Positions 52,119 to 63,999 are shown, counted from the stretch's first letter. The stretch: DNA of 64,000 nt from Anseranas semipalmata (GCA_013399115.1 VXAA01004089.1:397644-461643), one strand, 5' to 3'. Notes: a model not told the origin generated them from the letters alone. Program-made: numbers and translations.

Positions 52119-52437
52119 TCCAGGCAAAGAGATTTCACAACCAAAGCAAACCTCCAAATTTTAAGCTTTATAAAGACCACCCAATTAATATACTTGGTGC
52201 TGCTCTCAGTAAATCTTTTTAATAACACAACATGATTAAGTTATTCCCTGATTTTTCATCTCCAAAGATTTACGAAAAGTTAGTCGAGAAACACCTGTGT
52301 GAAAAAAATATAACTCCATCCATCACGGTTTGATGTTTGCCCATAGGCAATTCTCTTCAGCTGAACTAATGGCACTGTGTCAGGTGAGAGTCGTATCTTC
52401 ACACCACAGAACTATTTTGCCTTTGGGAATATAAAGA

Positions 52438-52459
52438 TTTTTTTTTTTTTTTTTTTTTT
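52438..52459. repeat. Poly(T) run, 22 nt
   Basis: An uninterrupted T homopolymer, flanked on both sides by 'AGAT'-like sequence. Confidence 0.9.
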
Positions 52460-53054
52460 AGATTATTCCTGGTTGTTACCTTTGTAGCAATGTATTTATG
52501 CAACAGGTGATACTCTGAAGATGAGAAGTGATTCCACTGGAAAACTGCATTATGTTTAAGGAATCTCGCTCTCTTGTTGTGGTGGTGTTTTCTTTCAGAT
52601 GGATAATACTTAGTATTTTTGGGTAGGACCTTTCTTCCAATGTCTTCCAGAGACATTGTAAGCTATCACAAATTAAACTGCAGAGTGATACAGAATGTCA
52701 AGGAACAATGCAGAAACTGTGATCACATTTCTCCCTTGAACACTAATTGGATGTCCTTCTGTTTCAGGATACTGAGTTTAAGATAAAGAGAGAACTATTG
52801 CAGAGGTAACCTGGGCTCTTCTCCAGATGTTGCTTCTAATTCTCCACATCACTTCATTTCTGGATTTCAATGGCACAGTAGCTATTACCATCTGGCTTAA
52901 CTCTGGGTATGCATTAAACCATGAGAGACCAAGCTTATCTCACTTGCAAAACCATAGTCTTGTGTCTTCCCATCATCTCGAAGGGTCCAGATAAATTTTA
53001 CCAGAATAGTAGAATAGACCAAACAACTGCAGAAAAGCCACCTGTTTCCAGCAC

Positions 53055-53074
53055 TTTTTTTTTTTTTTTTTTTT
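53055..53074. repeat. Poly(T) run, 20 nt
   Basis: An uninterrupted T homopolymer in otherwise unremarkable sequence. Confidence 0.9.
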
Positions 53075-54221
53075 CTAGGTTCAATGTTTTGGCCATTACT
53101 AAGGATCTGAAACAGTTGACCGAATTGGACTTCACTGACAGCTGCACTGCTTTGGCCCTTTCATCCGGGAATAAATGATTCTTCTTTTATCCATCAAAAC
53201 ATTTAATCATCCAAGCATTTTTCCAGTTATTCTTTCATTTCAACTGTCTTATCCAACTTTTATAAAGCACAGAATTTAAGAAAAAAAGGAGAGAAAAGAA
53301 AGTATATATAAACAAGAAAAATCTTAGCATCAAACCTGGTTTTCACATTTTCTGGAACAAAAGCAAGTCATGCCAAATAACAGGGGACAGATGGGTGGTG
53401 TCAGGCTGCTGTGGCCTCCATGAGAAGTACAGACTTCTGTAACGCCCAGCTGCACAGGGGTGAGAAAGGGTTGTATTTCTTTGTTTATTGGACCAAATAT
53501 CCAGCCAAACAGCACATAACTGAATGCTGGAAAGTCAGCAGCACAATGTAGAACTGGACTAGCTGATGGCAAAACTACAGTTAAAAAAAAAAAAAAAGAC
53601 TGTCTGCAAATATGGTTACAGTTTAATTGCAAGCATATACATGCATGCATTTTCACACCTGGATTGTTTCTCCACCCATTCTGGGTGTCTGTCCTAGTGG
53701 AAGAAGTCTCTAGGCAAAGCACTGAGATCTGGCAGGCCTGCAAGAAGAAAATATGATAGGAAAATGCACAAGGAAGGATTAACCACATTGGTTTTGGCCT
53801 CCACATCTTACCCTCTTCTGTTGAAAGAAATAGGTAAATCATTAAAACTAGAAAAATAGAAAGGGAAAAAAGAAATAGGTCTGTTTGGGTTTAACAGCAA
53901 AAAAAAAAAAAAAGGAAGGTTGGGTCAAAAATAAAGAGAGGCTGTTTGTTGTTTTTGGTTGTTTAATCAAAACTTAAATTGACTTTTTTTTTTTTTTCTC
54001 GATATGTAAACATCAGAACTTTATATTTGGTGTATTTGGGCTTGCTTCCCCAATCACATTCTTCATTTCTACTCATCTTGGTATCAGCAGAAGAACAAAT
54101 CTACCTGGGTTTAATTAAACCCCAGAGAAAAGGTGAGCCCTATATTGATCTCAATTCCGCAGAAATTAAAGCAAATCTGATATTTTAAACCTGACAGAGA
54201 CCCCTGTGAACATCTAGGCTA

Positions 54222-54800
54222 TCATTCAGGAAACTGAAGAATATCACCCCATGGGTCCAAGTTGTATCCAATGGATCTGAATCCCCTGGCACTGGCAGAT
54301 CTGTTCTTCACCTCGCACGTGGCTATAACTTGTTCTTTACTCCCTCCATAGCACCAGCCATGGTGACAGGAGCTACAAGTGTCACTATTAGTTCCCATCA
54401 GGTATCTGCACTGACTCGAATCTTCAATGTCAGTGAAATGAGACCAGTTCTCAAGATTGTACATGTCAGCTCCAAGTTAGAGCTAGAAACTGTAGGGACT
54501 GCCCTATATTCTGTAAAGGCTAGCTAGAGTAATAAGGGGCAATAACACTATGGCATATCCAGTCCTGAAGTCGCTAGTGGGTTTGGTGACAGACTTATGA
54601 CCCTCCAAAAGCACCTGTGGTTTAGAGGGAAATGTCCAAAGTTCTTTTCTTCCACAAAAATGATGCAGCCATGGATCATATTGCTTTTCTACACCATCCC
54701 TACAGTTGCCCAAAACAATGTAAGAGAGAAGTAACAAAACTGGAAGATGAGTACATTTGTTATACAGCAGTTTCTTGCTAATACAGCATCCCTTTTCCAC
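54222..54800 (-). other. Two adjacent minus-strand open frames, unassigned
   Basis: On the minus strand a 98-codon frame (54800-54504) is followed about 40 bp later by an 80-codon frame (54464-54222). The first has a hydrophobic stretch near residues 19-31 (LPVLLLLSYIVLG) that looks like a signal peptide or membrane segment. The second is cysteine-rich in its middle, with a C-x2-C-x4-C arrangement. That order could come from a decayed secreted or envelope-type protein. I recognise no family, and an in-frame stop lies just upstream of the second frame. Chance is the more likely explanation. Confidence 0.2.
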
Positions 54801-54856
54801 TATAGCAGTTCTCTATATGAGCTCCTTTCTGATCTTGAACATCTGCTCCTCTGTTT

Positions 54857-54873
54857 AAAAAAAAAAAAAAAAA
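54857..54873. repeat. Poly(A) run, 17 nt
   Basis: An A homopolymer followed by purine-rich sequence to about 54910. Confidence 0.9.
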
Positions 54874-57800
54874 TCAGGAAAGGAGGGGGAAGGAGTGAGA
54901 AGGAAAAAAATACTGCAAACTGAAAATGTTTTGAGAGCAGCTATCCTATTCTCCTAGGAACCAAATGTCAGTGGACTGAATAGGTCTCCTAATGGGTATG
55001 AGCACATGCCAGTGATCACAGACAATCACACTAAATTTCCCTTAGCAATATCCAACAGACCAAACTGTGATCAGTGATAACTGAGCCCTTAGGGACTTAC
55101 TTGTAGCCCATTCAAAAATGTATATGCCCTCAAGGGAAGGTTTGCCTTGTTTTCCTGAGGAAATTAAACAGACTCTTTATAGAATTAGCAAAAATCAGCA
55201 GGGGTTCAGATTTCCCATAGTCTTTCACGATCTGCGGTTTAATAGCAGACTTTAAGTTAATGTATATCAGATACATGCATTTTGATTTTCCTCTCACTTA
55301 CACCGAAGAAAAGACATTGACTTTAATGAGTTATTCCCGATTTCCATATTAAGTGAGAGGACAGGAAGGGTCACAGTGTTTCAATACCTTTCTGAAGAAA
55401 AATCTCAAAAAAATATATATTGTTTTCCTGGGATAGACATATAGCACCAAACATACATTAGTTTGCATTTTCAATGTATTTACAGAAGTATTAGGTCAAA
55501 GTCAGAGGTAATTAATCTAGTGCTTTGAGATTTTAGCCAAAAAAAGTGCTTTGTTTTCTGGCAAGGTTTTACAATTCTAAGGGAGGTGAAGAACCCTTTT
55601 TCCACATTTGTTTAATATGTATATGTGTATATTTATAATAATAAAAGAAATCTCATGAAACTGAGAATTCAGTTTGCTACCGCAAAACAGCTTGGGCAGA
55701 AATATCTTCACCAGCTCTGGATATCTGTTTTCAGAGTCCAGATGTGACCTGAGAGAACTGAGCTTCCCAGTATTTTGTTTCATACACTGTATTGTGGCAG
55801 ACTGCAGAGACCAGGGAGATCTGAAGTCCTGCCTCTTCCTCCTTCAAACTATCACGTTAAAATATACATATGTGATCCTAGTAAAGCTCTCTCCATTGGA
55901 AAGCTCTCCAGGAGGATATGTTGTGCCTTTACATTTTGGACTCCCTCAGGCTGATGTAAGCATTGTGGTTTGCAGCCCTGCTAGTGAGAACCAAGACCTT
56001 CAAAGCAGTTGCTCCATGACTGACGTAACTCTCAAGAAGAGAAAGCCAAGATTTCCCAGCATATCAGTCTTTGAAAGCTCCTCAAAAGAGATCATCAATA
56101 ACAACATCTTTCTCATGAGGGAATCTCAAGAAACTTCTCTGCTTAGTAAGGCATAAAGATGAATGTGTGTTGAAAGAAAGCAGCAAGACATCAGACACAC
56201 TTTCTTGCCTCAGTTTCCCCAAATACTCTCTTGCAAAACCAATTGTCCAAGGACAACATCTACCTACACCTCCTTCTCTTGAGTGCCTTCCCAAGGAGCC
56301 CCTAGAGGTGTGTTAGAATTTATAGTGGTCAGATAAGAAATCCTCTTTCTTCTTTTTTTTTAAAAACTCCACCCTCTTTTGTGGGATTTTCCCCTTATTG
56401 CTCCACTAACTGATCCACATCTTTTGGCAGACTGTTTATTTGTAAGTTGTTTTTTTTGTTGTTTTTGTTTTTGTTTTTTAACTTCGAGAGTCAAGCACCC
56501 AAGAAAACTTGTCATTTAAGGGACCATTGGCCTTATTCTCAACCAAGAGGTCACCAATGTCACACACACACCTGACAGCCCCACTTAGGAGGACGTCGTT
56601 TCTCAAACATACACAGAAAACATCCCAGATTGTTACTGGTGATAATATTCCTTGCTAGCTCTTTTTCTGCTTTCCACATCACTGGAACGATAATTTGCCC
56701 TTTTCCTTTCAGTACCTCTCCTGGGAATACACACTGTGGAGCAAATCACGTTCACCTGTAATATAAAGGAGATGGGATGTAGCTAATAAAGAACAAGGCA
56801 ATTCAAACTTTTTTCCTGAGCCCTCAGGAGGAATACCCAGGTGTGCTGAGGAAGATATGCTTGGAAAAAAAAAGAAAAGAACCATTCTGCAGTCAGTCTA
56901 AAAGCACTAGGCCTCCTTTCATGAATTGATTTACCCACTGGGTGACATATTGGCAATTTTCTGTTACCTACCCAGTGATATGACTAAGTAGATGAAGCTC
57001 AAAGGCAGGTCAGATAAAAAGACTTTAATCTAACAAAGGCAGCCTGAATTTCGCATGTCAAGGAAGATGATTTAACAGGGAATAACAGCCTAAACGTGAT
57101 ACTGAACCAAGGTGGAGAATCCATAATTAATGTTATACTGCAGAAATGTTTACTGAAAAACAGAATGACAAACAGGGCTAGATTCTCCTTTCCTATAAAA
57201 GGCCCCAATTCAGCACAATGCATCACTGCAGTCTTTATGTTAAACATATGCTTCAGTGTCATCTTGAATCTGGACCTGCATGGGAAGGAATACCTTTAAA
57301 TTCATCTCTTTACAGCCAGTGCAAAAAGGGTGAAAATCAGTCATGACAAGTTTTAAAAGACACAGGCTGAGTAGTGTCATAATTTTATGAATACACTAAG
57401 CCAGTTAGGCTTGGCAGAAATGTTGTTCAGTGAATTAATTAAAATTGTTTTCTCTGAGAAAGGAAAAGTTGTGTTTTGGGAAAGGCAATAATATCATAGG
57501 CAAGTGACATGAGACTTGTTCGAGTGTTTTTAGGCCTAAGGGGTAAAATGCCTCAAGGAGCAATTGGTCCTTGAATAATGGATTTATCTTGCAGTTATGC
57601 TTCACCGTTTTCCTACCAGAGTTAGCTGAATTTCCTGAACAGCAACCAAAAACATAACATCAAGTCACTAAACAACACCAGTGCTGGGGAAGAGGAAAGC
57701 CCTATTCTGCTCCCCAAAGTGTTTTATTTGTCCTTTCCTTTCTAATGACTTCTTCTTTATGCTTTAAAATTAAATGTGTGCGGTTGCTGTATGGTTAGTC

Positions 57801-58289
57801 CATGTGTACTGGGGGGGGAAGCAGTCACTGTCTGCAGCCCCTCAGCTGGACAAGGACTGCTCAGCACTTTGCAGCAGGTACAGGACAGTGACGACCAGCA
57901 GCTCAGGATGGCAGCATGGATTGTCGTTGGATGGTTGCAAAACGATTTTTGTCCTTTTTACTTAAAATCCTTGAGCTTGGTGTAGTCAGGGCCTCAGATG
58001 AACTGTGTTTTGTGCTACAAGGCTGTATAACCTTTACTTCACACCTCCTGCAATCCTGTTAGGCCACATCTGTTAGATCGGGGAGTATCTCCCAGTCCTT
58101 ATTGGCACTACCCTTAGCACGACATGACCCCTCATCCCTGTTAATGACCATCTTGATCTGAAGTAATCCAGCATGAAGAGACAGCAGTCTTTGAGGTAAA
58201 GCATTCTGGCCTGAACACTGGCGAGCACCCACACTGCAGCCTGAGGCCCACTGGAGGTGGCTTCCTGGCTGCTCATTCCTCTGAGACAG

Positions 58290-58324
58290 AAAAAAAAAAA
58301 ANAAAAAAAAAAAAAAAAAAAAAA
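58290..58324. repeat. Poly(A) run with one undetermined base
   Basis: About 35 A bases broken by one N at 58302. The N marks sequencing uncertainty in the homopolymer. The reverse strand reads as polyphenylalanine, which is an artefact. Confidence 0.95.
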
Positions 58325-61016
58325 GATAAATTCTGCAGACGGCCCTTGATTAATTATCTTCATTACTCAATATTTTAACCCACCTTGTCAGCCTTTCCCA
58401 CTCTGCCTTGCAGGAGGAATAAAACTTCCAAAGTGCCTAGAGCTAACAGCAATGGGGAAACCACACACAGACCAAAGTGCTGACGAGCAAAAACCTGCTG
58501 CTCCATTAGCTCCTCTGAGTTCCAAACACGCACACAAGTTCTGGCCAACCTCCACCACATGGGTTAAAAAATATACGCCAGATCCTTTGCACTTAGTTCT
58601 GGATTAAAGATTTCCTCTGCTCTTTTCCCAGGTGGACTGGCAAAATTCATCTCTGTCACCTGAACAGAGAAGATTTGTTCATAGCTTTTTCCCCTTGCTC
58701 TTACACAACAGGCTTCCAGCATGATCAAGCACATTTATATGTTCTCTGCTACAAGACTATGAGTCACGGCCGAGTTTTAGCTTGAAACAAATCTCTGGGC
58801 TCTGAGCAGAGGCATCTTGGATGGAAGGCACAGGTGTGAAAAACAAAGATATTGTCATTTGGGAGGAAAGTGAAGGAGACATTATTCTCTTTTTTACGTC
58901 TATATACCTACATTCCAAATGTGACTATGGTACAGAAAGTTAGGGACACGCAGTTTTGATGTTAACAACCCCACTTGGCTGTTCTAGGCTAATGTGTAAG
59001 GGCTTGAACTGATTTCCTCAATGTTTTTGGTTAATCTCTTGTAATTCTGATTAGTAGCTCCCAGTGGTTCCCACCCTGATTTTCTCTTCCTCAAAACTTT
59101 CCCACTGTCAAAATTGGCCTGAGTTTGCCTTCAGATGTGGTTGTCTAAGTTCCAGTGGCTTCATGAAGAGGTGAACCATTCTTGCAGCACGGCTGGGACC
59201 CTCCAAAAAAGATGTGGGACAGACAATGGGGTTGTAAGAACAGTTGTATTTGCTGCAGGGTAAACCATTGAGGCACATCCTCCAGCATTTCATCGGTAAA
59301 ATGAGTGTTTTACTCATTGTCTTTCTTTAAAATAAATCAGAAACTGTCTGTAACTTACTCCATATACCACAGAGCAAGCGTTAAAAGATGATGTGAATCA
59401 ATTGGCTGAAGAGTGTTTTTTTCTGCGTTGTCCTCAACTACAGCTAGGGGTCTTAGCCACTGATTTTGTGATCAACTCTATTCTTAAGGATAAAATTACA
59501 CAAGGGGAAAAGAAAAAAGGTTCTTGGCTTAGTTTTATTTTAATTGCCATTGAGTTCACCCTAAACTAGGAGGAAATGGAGGCTTTTTAGAGTTATTCTA
59601 ATGACATTAAACTTAAACTCCACCTCACTGAAGAAGAATTTGATACAGCTGCTTGATTACTGATTGTTCTTTCTAAGCTTATCAACCAATAAAATAAGCA
59701 AATGTTTATGCCGCAACAAGCAGGAACAAATTTATCTCCTTCGTATATCCCAGAATGGGATAGATTCACATTCTCCTCTGTAAATACCTTCCTTAATAGA
59801 GACTTTTATTTATTTATTTTTTTACCTAAAATTAACAGGTACTTCAATACCAACATTTTATATTTAACTTTTTGTAGGAAGCATTGCTTTTCTGTGACAT
59901 TTCAGTTTTTGTAATTCCCCCCCCATATGAAAAACAAACAAACAAACAAAAAACCTCAAGGCCTAGAACATTTTAGCTTTGCCCAAAATAAAGGAAAAAA
60001 AAAAAAAAAAGTGGGACAGGATAAGCAGAAAGTGGGAGGGGGGAGGAAGAGATTTGGCTTTGCAGCAAAGCTGCTTGCCTGAAGATGTAAGAACATTTTC
60101 CCAGTGAGCTCAGCATTTAAAGCCAGGCAGCCAGAACATGCTTCACATGAGACAACCTCCTGTGAACTCCTCACCTTTGTAAGGTAAGTCAATGTTCACA
60201 AGGAAATACCCCACCACACCATTCCCTTTGATGTTTTCATTCTGCAGAAGAGAAGGGTGGTCTCTTTAAAGAATTCACAATAGAGAGAGAAGGGGAAGAG
60301 GAAGCCCTTTGAAGAGAGCAGAGAGCCTCGTCTCATTTTGTTGCTGACTAGAAGCCACCCCTTTTCCTTTGTGCCTTGCACAAAAGAAGATTTGCAAGCC
60401 CACTTCCCCCTCAACTAGACAGACATTTTCTGCAAATACCATTCTGAGAGGAGGTGGTTTTCCAACATGCACAACACAGAGGGGGAAGGAACTGTATGGC
60501 TTCACACATCAACCATAAATCAAACCTCTAGAAAAACTTCTGTGTAAAGTTTTAAGGTGCCTTTATGGGACCTGGTGGGTCTTCCAGAAAGAGCACACAT
60601 GCAGGTCCGTACACAAAGGCCTCAGGAAATCCTGTGTCTTCCTATGTTCTACTTGAATCAGAACGGACTTAATACTTCAAAGCCTGGAAAAAAAAGCTTT
60701 GAGCTGGAGCTAAACTCACCTAAAGACAAAAAGGTAGATAGAACGAATTCCATGAGCATGCAACTGGAAATTTAGAGAAAATGTGCATTCATTGATAAAC
60801 ATGGGAGACAACCCTAGAAAAGATGGTATGGAAAGGGTTGAATTAGTTCAAGACTTTTCTTGCCTCAGTCTTTACAGGCAAAGCATGGTCCCACACCCCT
60901 GATTCCCACCAGCATGGTTTGGGAAGGAGAGGAATAGTGAGAGAGCAAGTAGTAAGGGAAAACTCAGATATGCTAGATGCATTCAAACACTAGAGTCAGG
61001 TGGGATTCACCTCAAG

Positions 61017-61246
61017 GTGCTGCAAGAGCTGGCTGATGTGATTGCAAGGTTTCTGTCTATCATGGCAGTTAGGGCCAACAAATCCTTGAAAATGGAAAAT
61101 GATAATCTATGCCTAATTTTAAGAAAGGGAAGACCAGGGAACTATAGGTTGGCCAGTCTCACCTCAAGGCCTGGAAAGTCCTGGGAGCACTTCCTCCAGG
61201 TATTCACTTCCAAACTACTGAAAGACAAGAAGAAATCAGGAACAGT
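61017..61246 (+). pseudogene. CR1 ORF2 reverse transcriptase remnant
   Basis: A plus-strand frame reads 'LQELADVIARFLSI' and then 'RPGNYRLASLTSRPGKSWEH'. These match the segment leading into the CR1 reverse transcriptase ('LRELADVIA' and 'NYRPVSLTS' in the family). The domain would copy the element's RNA into DNA at a nicked target. The frame stays open past the nested CR1 junction to 61331, but from about residue 77 it codes nothing related, because it has entered the inserted copy. The catalytic aspartate motif, expected downstream, is not recoverable in one frame. Confidence 0.85.
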
Positions 61247-61447
61247 TGAGGGTGGTGAGGCACTGGAACAGGTTGCCCAGAGAAGCTGTGGATGCCCCAT
61301 CCCTGGAGGTGTTCAAGGCCAGGGTGGATGAGGCCCTGGGCAACCTGATCTAGTGGGTGGCATCCCTTCCCATGGCAGGGAGGTTCGACCTAGATGATCT
61401 TTAAAGTCCCTTCCGCCCCAAGCCGTTCTATGATTCTATGATTCTAT
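61247..61447 (+). mobile_element. Nested CR1 LINE 3' end, plus strand
   Basis: A short, well-preserved CR1 3' end: 'GGTGGTGAGGCACTGGAACA', then 'GATGCCCCATCCCTGGAGGT', then the untranslated block 'GGCATCCCTTCCCATGGCAG'. It ends in two and a half ATTCTATG octamers at 61428-61447. It lies within the ORF2 of the older CR1. The older element reads on directly across it, and the 7-mer GAACAGT occurs at both edges (61240-61246 and 61448-61454). CR1 usually makes no or very short target duplications, so this one is notable. Confidence 0.9.
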
Positions 61448-62754
61448 GAACAGTCTACAGAGCTTTGTCTAGGACAAATCATGTTTAATCAACTTGGTTG
61501 CCTTCTGCAATTAAATGACTGGCTGCAAGGACAAGAGTAGAGCAGTAGATATAACACATCTTCAACACCATGAGGATTTTGTCACTCGCAGCATTATTGC
61601 TGGGAAGCTGAGGAAGGAATAAACTGCTAGAGAAGTTGAAAATTGGCCTGGGCTCATACAGTTGTCATAAATGACTTGATGTCCAGTTAGCAGTTGGTAA
61701 CAAGCATATTGCAACTAGTTGATAACCTGAACATTAGAGTTCAAACCAGGCAGATTTTTAGAAACTTAAAGATTGGAATAGCAGAGACCTCATGAAGATC
61801 AACAAAGATAGTATACATTTCTGCACCTGGGGTGAAATAACATCATGGAACAGTAAATGCAGGGGACAGGCTGAATAAGAGCCTGGCTTCAAAGTAGATA
61901 CCAAACTGAATGCAAGACAGAAGTGTCCTCTCACCATGAATATAACAAACTTTTTGCTGGGTTACATTAGGAGGATTGTGACCAGCAGGTTAAAGAAATT
62001 ATGATCCTCCTCTATGCAGGAGTGCAGAGGCTGCACTTGAAATCCTGTGTCCCGTTTGGGTCCCACAGCTCAAGAAAGATGTTGAAAAACTGAATAGGGT
62101 TCATCAGAAGACTAGCAAGGTGTTTAGGTATCTATATCACATAACCTACAAGGAGAGGTTGAAGGAGATACATTCTTCTAGTCTAGCAAAGCAGAAGTTA
62201 AGGGTTGATTTATTTGTTGATCAGCCTACAAATAAGTGATGGAGAGTTACAAAGAGACAATCTCTTCTTGTTAGTGGCAGATGTTAAAGCCAGGAGCTAC
62301 GGCCACAGGTTGTAACTTGGAAGGTCCAGGCTGGTCATTGGGAAGAGCTTTTTCTCTAGGAAGTCAGTGCCACAATAAACTGGGTCACCCAGACAGGCTG
62401 TGAAATCTCCATCCTTGTGAGTTTTCAAGACTCATCCAGACTCATGGCTGACCTGCTTTGTGTTGGAAACAGACCTGCTTCAGCCTGGAGGTTGGGCTGC
62501 AGACCTCCAGACACCCCTTCCGACCAGCATATCTATTCCAAGAATGGAGGTCCTAAAACCCCAATAGCAGTGAGAAATCCAGATCACTTTGTGTTGCTGG
62601 GCAAGAAAACTGGGCAAACACTACATAGAGCAACTTCTTTAAGCTCTTTGTTTGCAAATTCGCTTTTAGACAATTTGGGGTTTTACCACAATCAAGAGCA
62701 TTTCTTGTATTTGCTAATCAGGCCAACCATTGACATTTGAAAACACATAACTGA

Positions 62755-63475
62755 CTAGACATGGCCTTTGTGGCTGGAGAATTGGCTAAGAGAGTAGGAG
62801 ATGAACTTGCCAACTGCCTTGCGTGTGGATACCTTTTTTTGCATGGTAAGCCTCGTGCTCGCAACATAACAGCTGAGATGTTTTGGGTGTCTAGACAGCA
62901 CCTCCACTGTGTTTGTAGAGTCCATGGTAGCTTGTCTCAGCATGAGGAAGAGGAAGGGGGCGGGGGAAAGAAAGAGAGTTTATGCAGATGAAGTGCTTCC
63001 AAGTCAACACTGATTAATTTTGAAAACAGGCAAGTACTCGTGGGCGATTTGCAGCAGAAAGCCTGCTGAATGTGTGTGCCTCCGCACGCAAGAGGAATAA
63101 GAAACATTCAGGCCATCCTTTCAGACCGCCCCCGAGGTATATTAGCCAATGGACAAGGCATCCATTATGCACCAGACACATTTCCTGGTCTATGTTTGTC
63201 ATGACGAAAATCCGCCTCTTGTTCCCATGAGTTGCATTTTATACCTATGGCTGGAAAAATGAGCAGCTTAACATCCAGCAGCCAGATGACAGCTGGTCTG
63301 GAGAAAAAAGGCTACTCAACAGGAGATATCCTCACCTCCCGCCCGCCATCCAGAGCAGACCAGGTTTATAGATCTCCAGAAGTAATGGAAGGGAGAAACT
63401 TTGGTGAAGCATGAAGGCCCAAGTGGAACAATATTGTGCTTTATCCCTGATTGCATCTACATTGATTAATGAACA
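62755..63475. promoter_or_regulatory. CpG-retaining stretch, possible promoter or enhancer
   Basis: This is the most CpG-dense unique stretch of the window, with roughly a dozen CpG sites between 62820 and 63350. A GC-box-like GGGGGCGGGGG lies at 62956-62966, a second CCGCCCCCG at 63126-63134, and GCCAATGG with a CCAAT core at 63146-63150. Such sites are bound by Sp/KLF factors and NF-Y in vertebrate promoters. No convincing first exon follows: frames of 76 codons (62761-62991) and 60 codons (63232-63414) on the plus strand are unrecognised. An enhancer or an unannotated non-coding promoter are both possible. Confidence 0.3.
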
Positions 63476-63541
63476 TCAGGCAAATCAGGAGTTGTTCGTT
63501 TTATAACTGCTTTCTGAAAACATGCCTAGAAAAATTGATGG

Positions 63542-63600
63542 TTTCTTTTTCTTTTTTTCTCTTTCTCTTTTTTTCTCTTTTTCTCTTTTTTTTTTTTTTT
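63542..63600 (+). repeat. 59-nt polypyrimidine tract
   Basis: Only T and C occur across the tract, as irregular TTTC and TTTTTC units with a final T run. Long homopurine-homopyrimidine tracts can form triplex (H-)DNA, especially when they are mirror-like as part of this one is. Confidence 0.9.
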
Positions 63601-63979
63601 ATACTGTAACAGATACCAAGCTACATTAATCTTTGTACTAAAGCAAATAAGCAGATGGAAGACATCTCAGCTGCAATACTGCTCACTGCAAAATAAAGAC
63701 AGGAGGCAGGTGTCAAGCCTGGTTCCCTCTTCTTTTTCCCCAGACATATACATCATATTGCTTTATGTCAGAAAATATGCAAGCAACATCATTAAGGCTT
63801 AGAAAATGTTCTTCCATTCTCTTTTTATTTCTTTCTTTCATCATTTGCTTGGAAAAAAAATTATTTTTCATTGACAAACAAAAAAAAAAATGGATAAACA
63901 AACATCTTTTTGGTTACAAACATTTGACCTTTAGGTTCTGAAAAGTAGTTATGTTCAATTCCATGAACACACACATCAC

Positions 63980-63999
63980 AAAAAAAAAAAAAAAAAAAA
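63980..63999. repeat. Poly(A) run at the window edge
   Basis: About twenty A bases end the window after a short CA-rich stretch. What follows cannot be seen, so a retroposon tail or a simple homopolymer are both possible. Confidence 0.9.

Larger units (their letters stand above)
51179..54221. other. AT-rich non-coding stretch with T and A runs
   Basis: Contains a TA repeat at 52095-52118, T runs at 52438-52459 and 53055-53074, and A or T runs near 53581, 53899 and 53985. A minus frame of 170 codons (53330-53842) is the longest in the window, but it crosses the A run at 53581 as a phenylalanine string and has no domain. I treat it as chance. Confidence 0.5.
54801..60809. other. AT-rich non-coding stretch
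   Basis: Contains A runs near 54857, 58290 (with one N) and 59995, and T/G-rich sequence near 56440. A plus frame of 160 codons at 55674-56156 has no domain. No recognisable transposon appears until the CR1 that starts near 60810. Confidence 0.5.
60810..62535 (+). mobile_element. Old CR1 LINE, ORF2 to 3' region, interrupted
   Basis: This is the longest transposon in the window. In sense order it shows the area before the reverse transcriptase (60860-61030), the fingers region ('GGGAACTATAGGTTGGCCAG', 61137-61156) and 'GGACAAATCATGTTTAATCA' (61472-61491). Then come 'GAGACCTCATGAAGATCAAC' (61783-61802), 'GTGTCCCGTTTGGGTCCCAC' (62047-62066) and 'CAAGGAGAGGTTGAAGGAGA' (62149-62168). The 3' part ends near 62535 without clear octamers. 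Frameshifts and stops are everywhere, so it is long dead. A younger CR1 sits inside it at 61247-61447. The 5' end, ORF1 and endonuclease are missing or decayed beyond recognition. Confidence 0.85.

Noticed and set aside
53330..53842. A 170-codon minus-strand frame, the longest in the window
   Set aside because: It runs through an A homopolymer read as phenylalanine, shows no domain or motif, and lies in AT-rich non-coding sequence.
54222..54800. Possible endogenous retroviral envelope gene
   Set aside because: A hydrophobic leader and cysteine-rich part alone are not enough. I found no LTRs, gag or pol sequence nearby and no transmembrane-subunit signature, so I left it unassigned.
55674..56156. 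A 160-codon plus-strand frame
   Set aside because: No recognisable domain, no promoter or splice context, and no similarity that I know of. Chance frames of this size are expected in 64 kb.
56195..56230. A 'TTGCCTCAGTTTCCCCA' block resembling the MIR 3' part
   Set aside because: Only about 17 bases match and the following sequence diverges at once.
61247..61331. Continuation of the ORF2 frame beyond residue 76
   Set aside because: The frame stays open only by chance after entering the nested CR1 copy, in a register that does not code for a CR1 protein.
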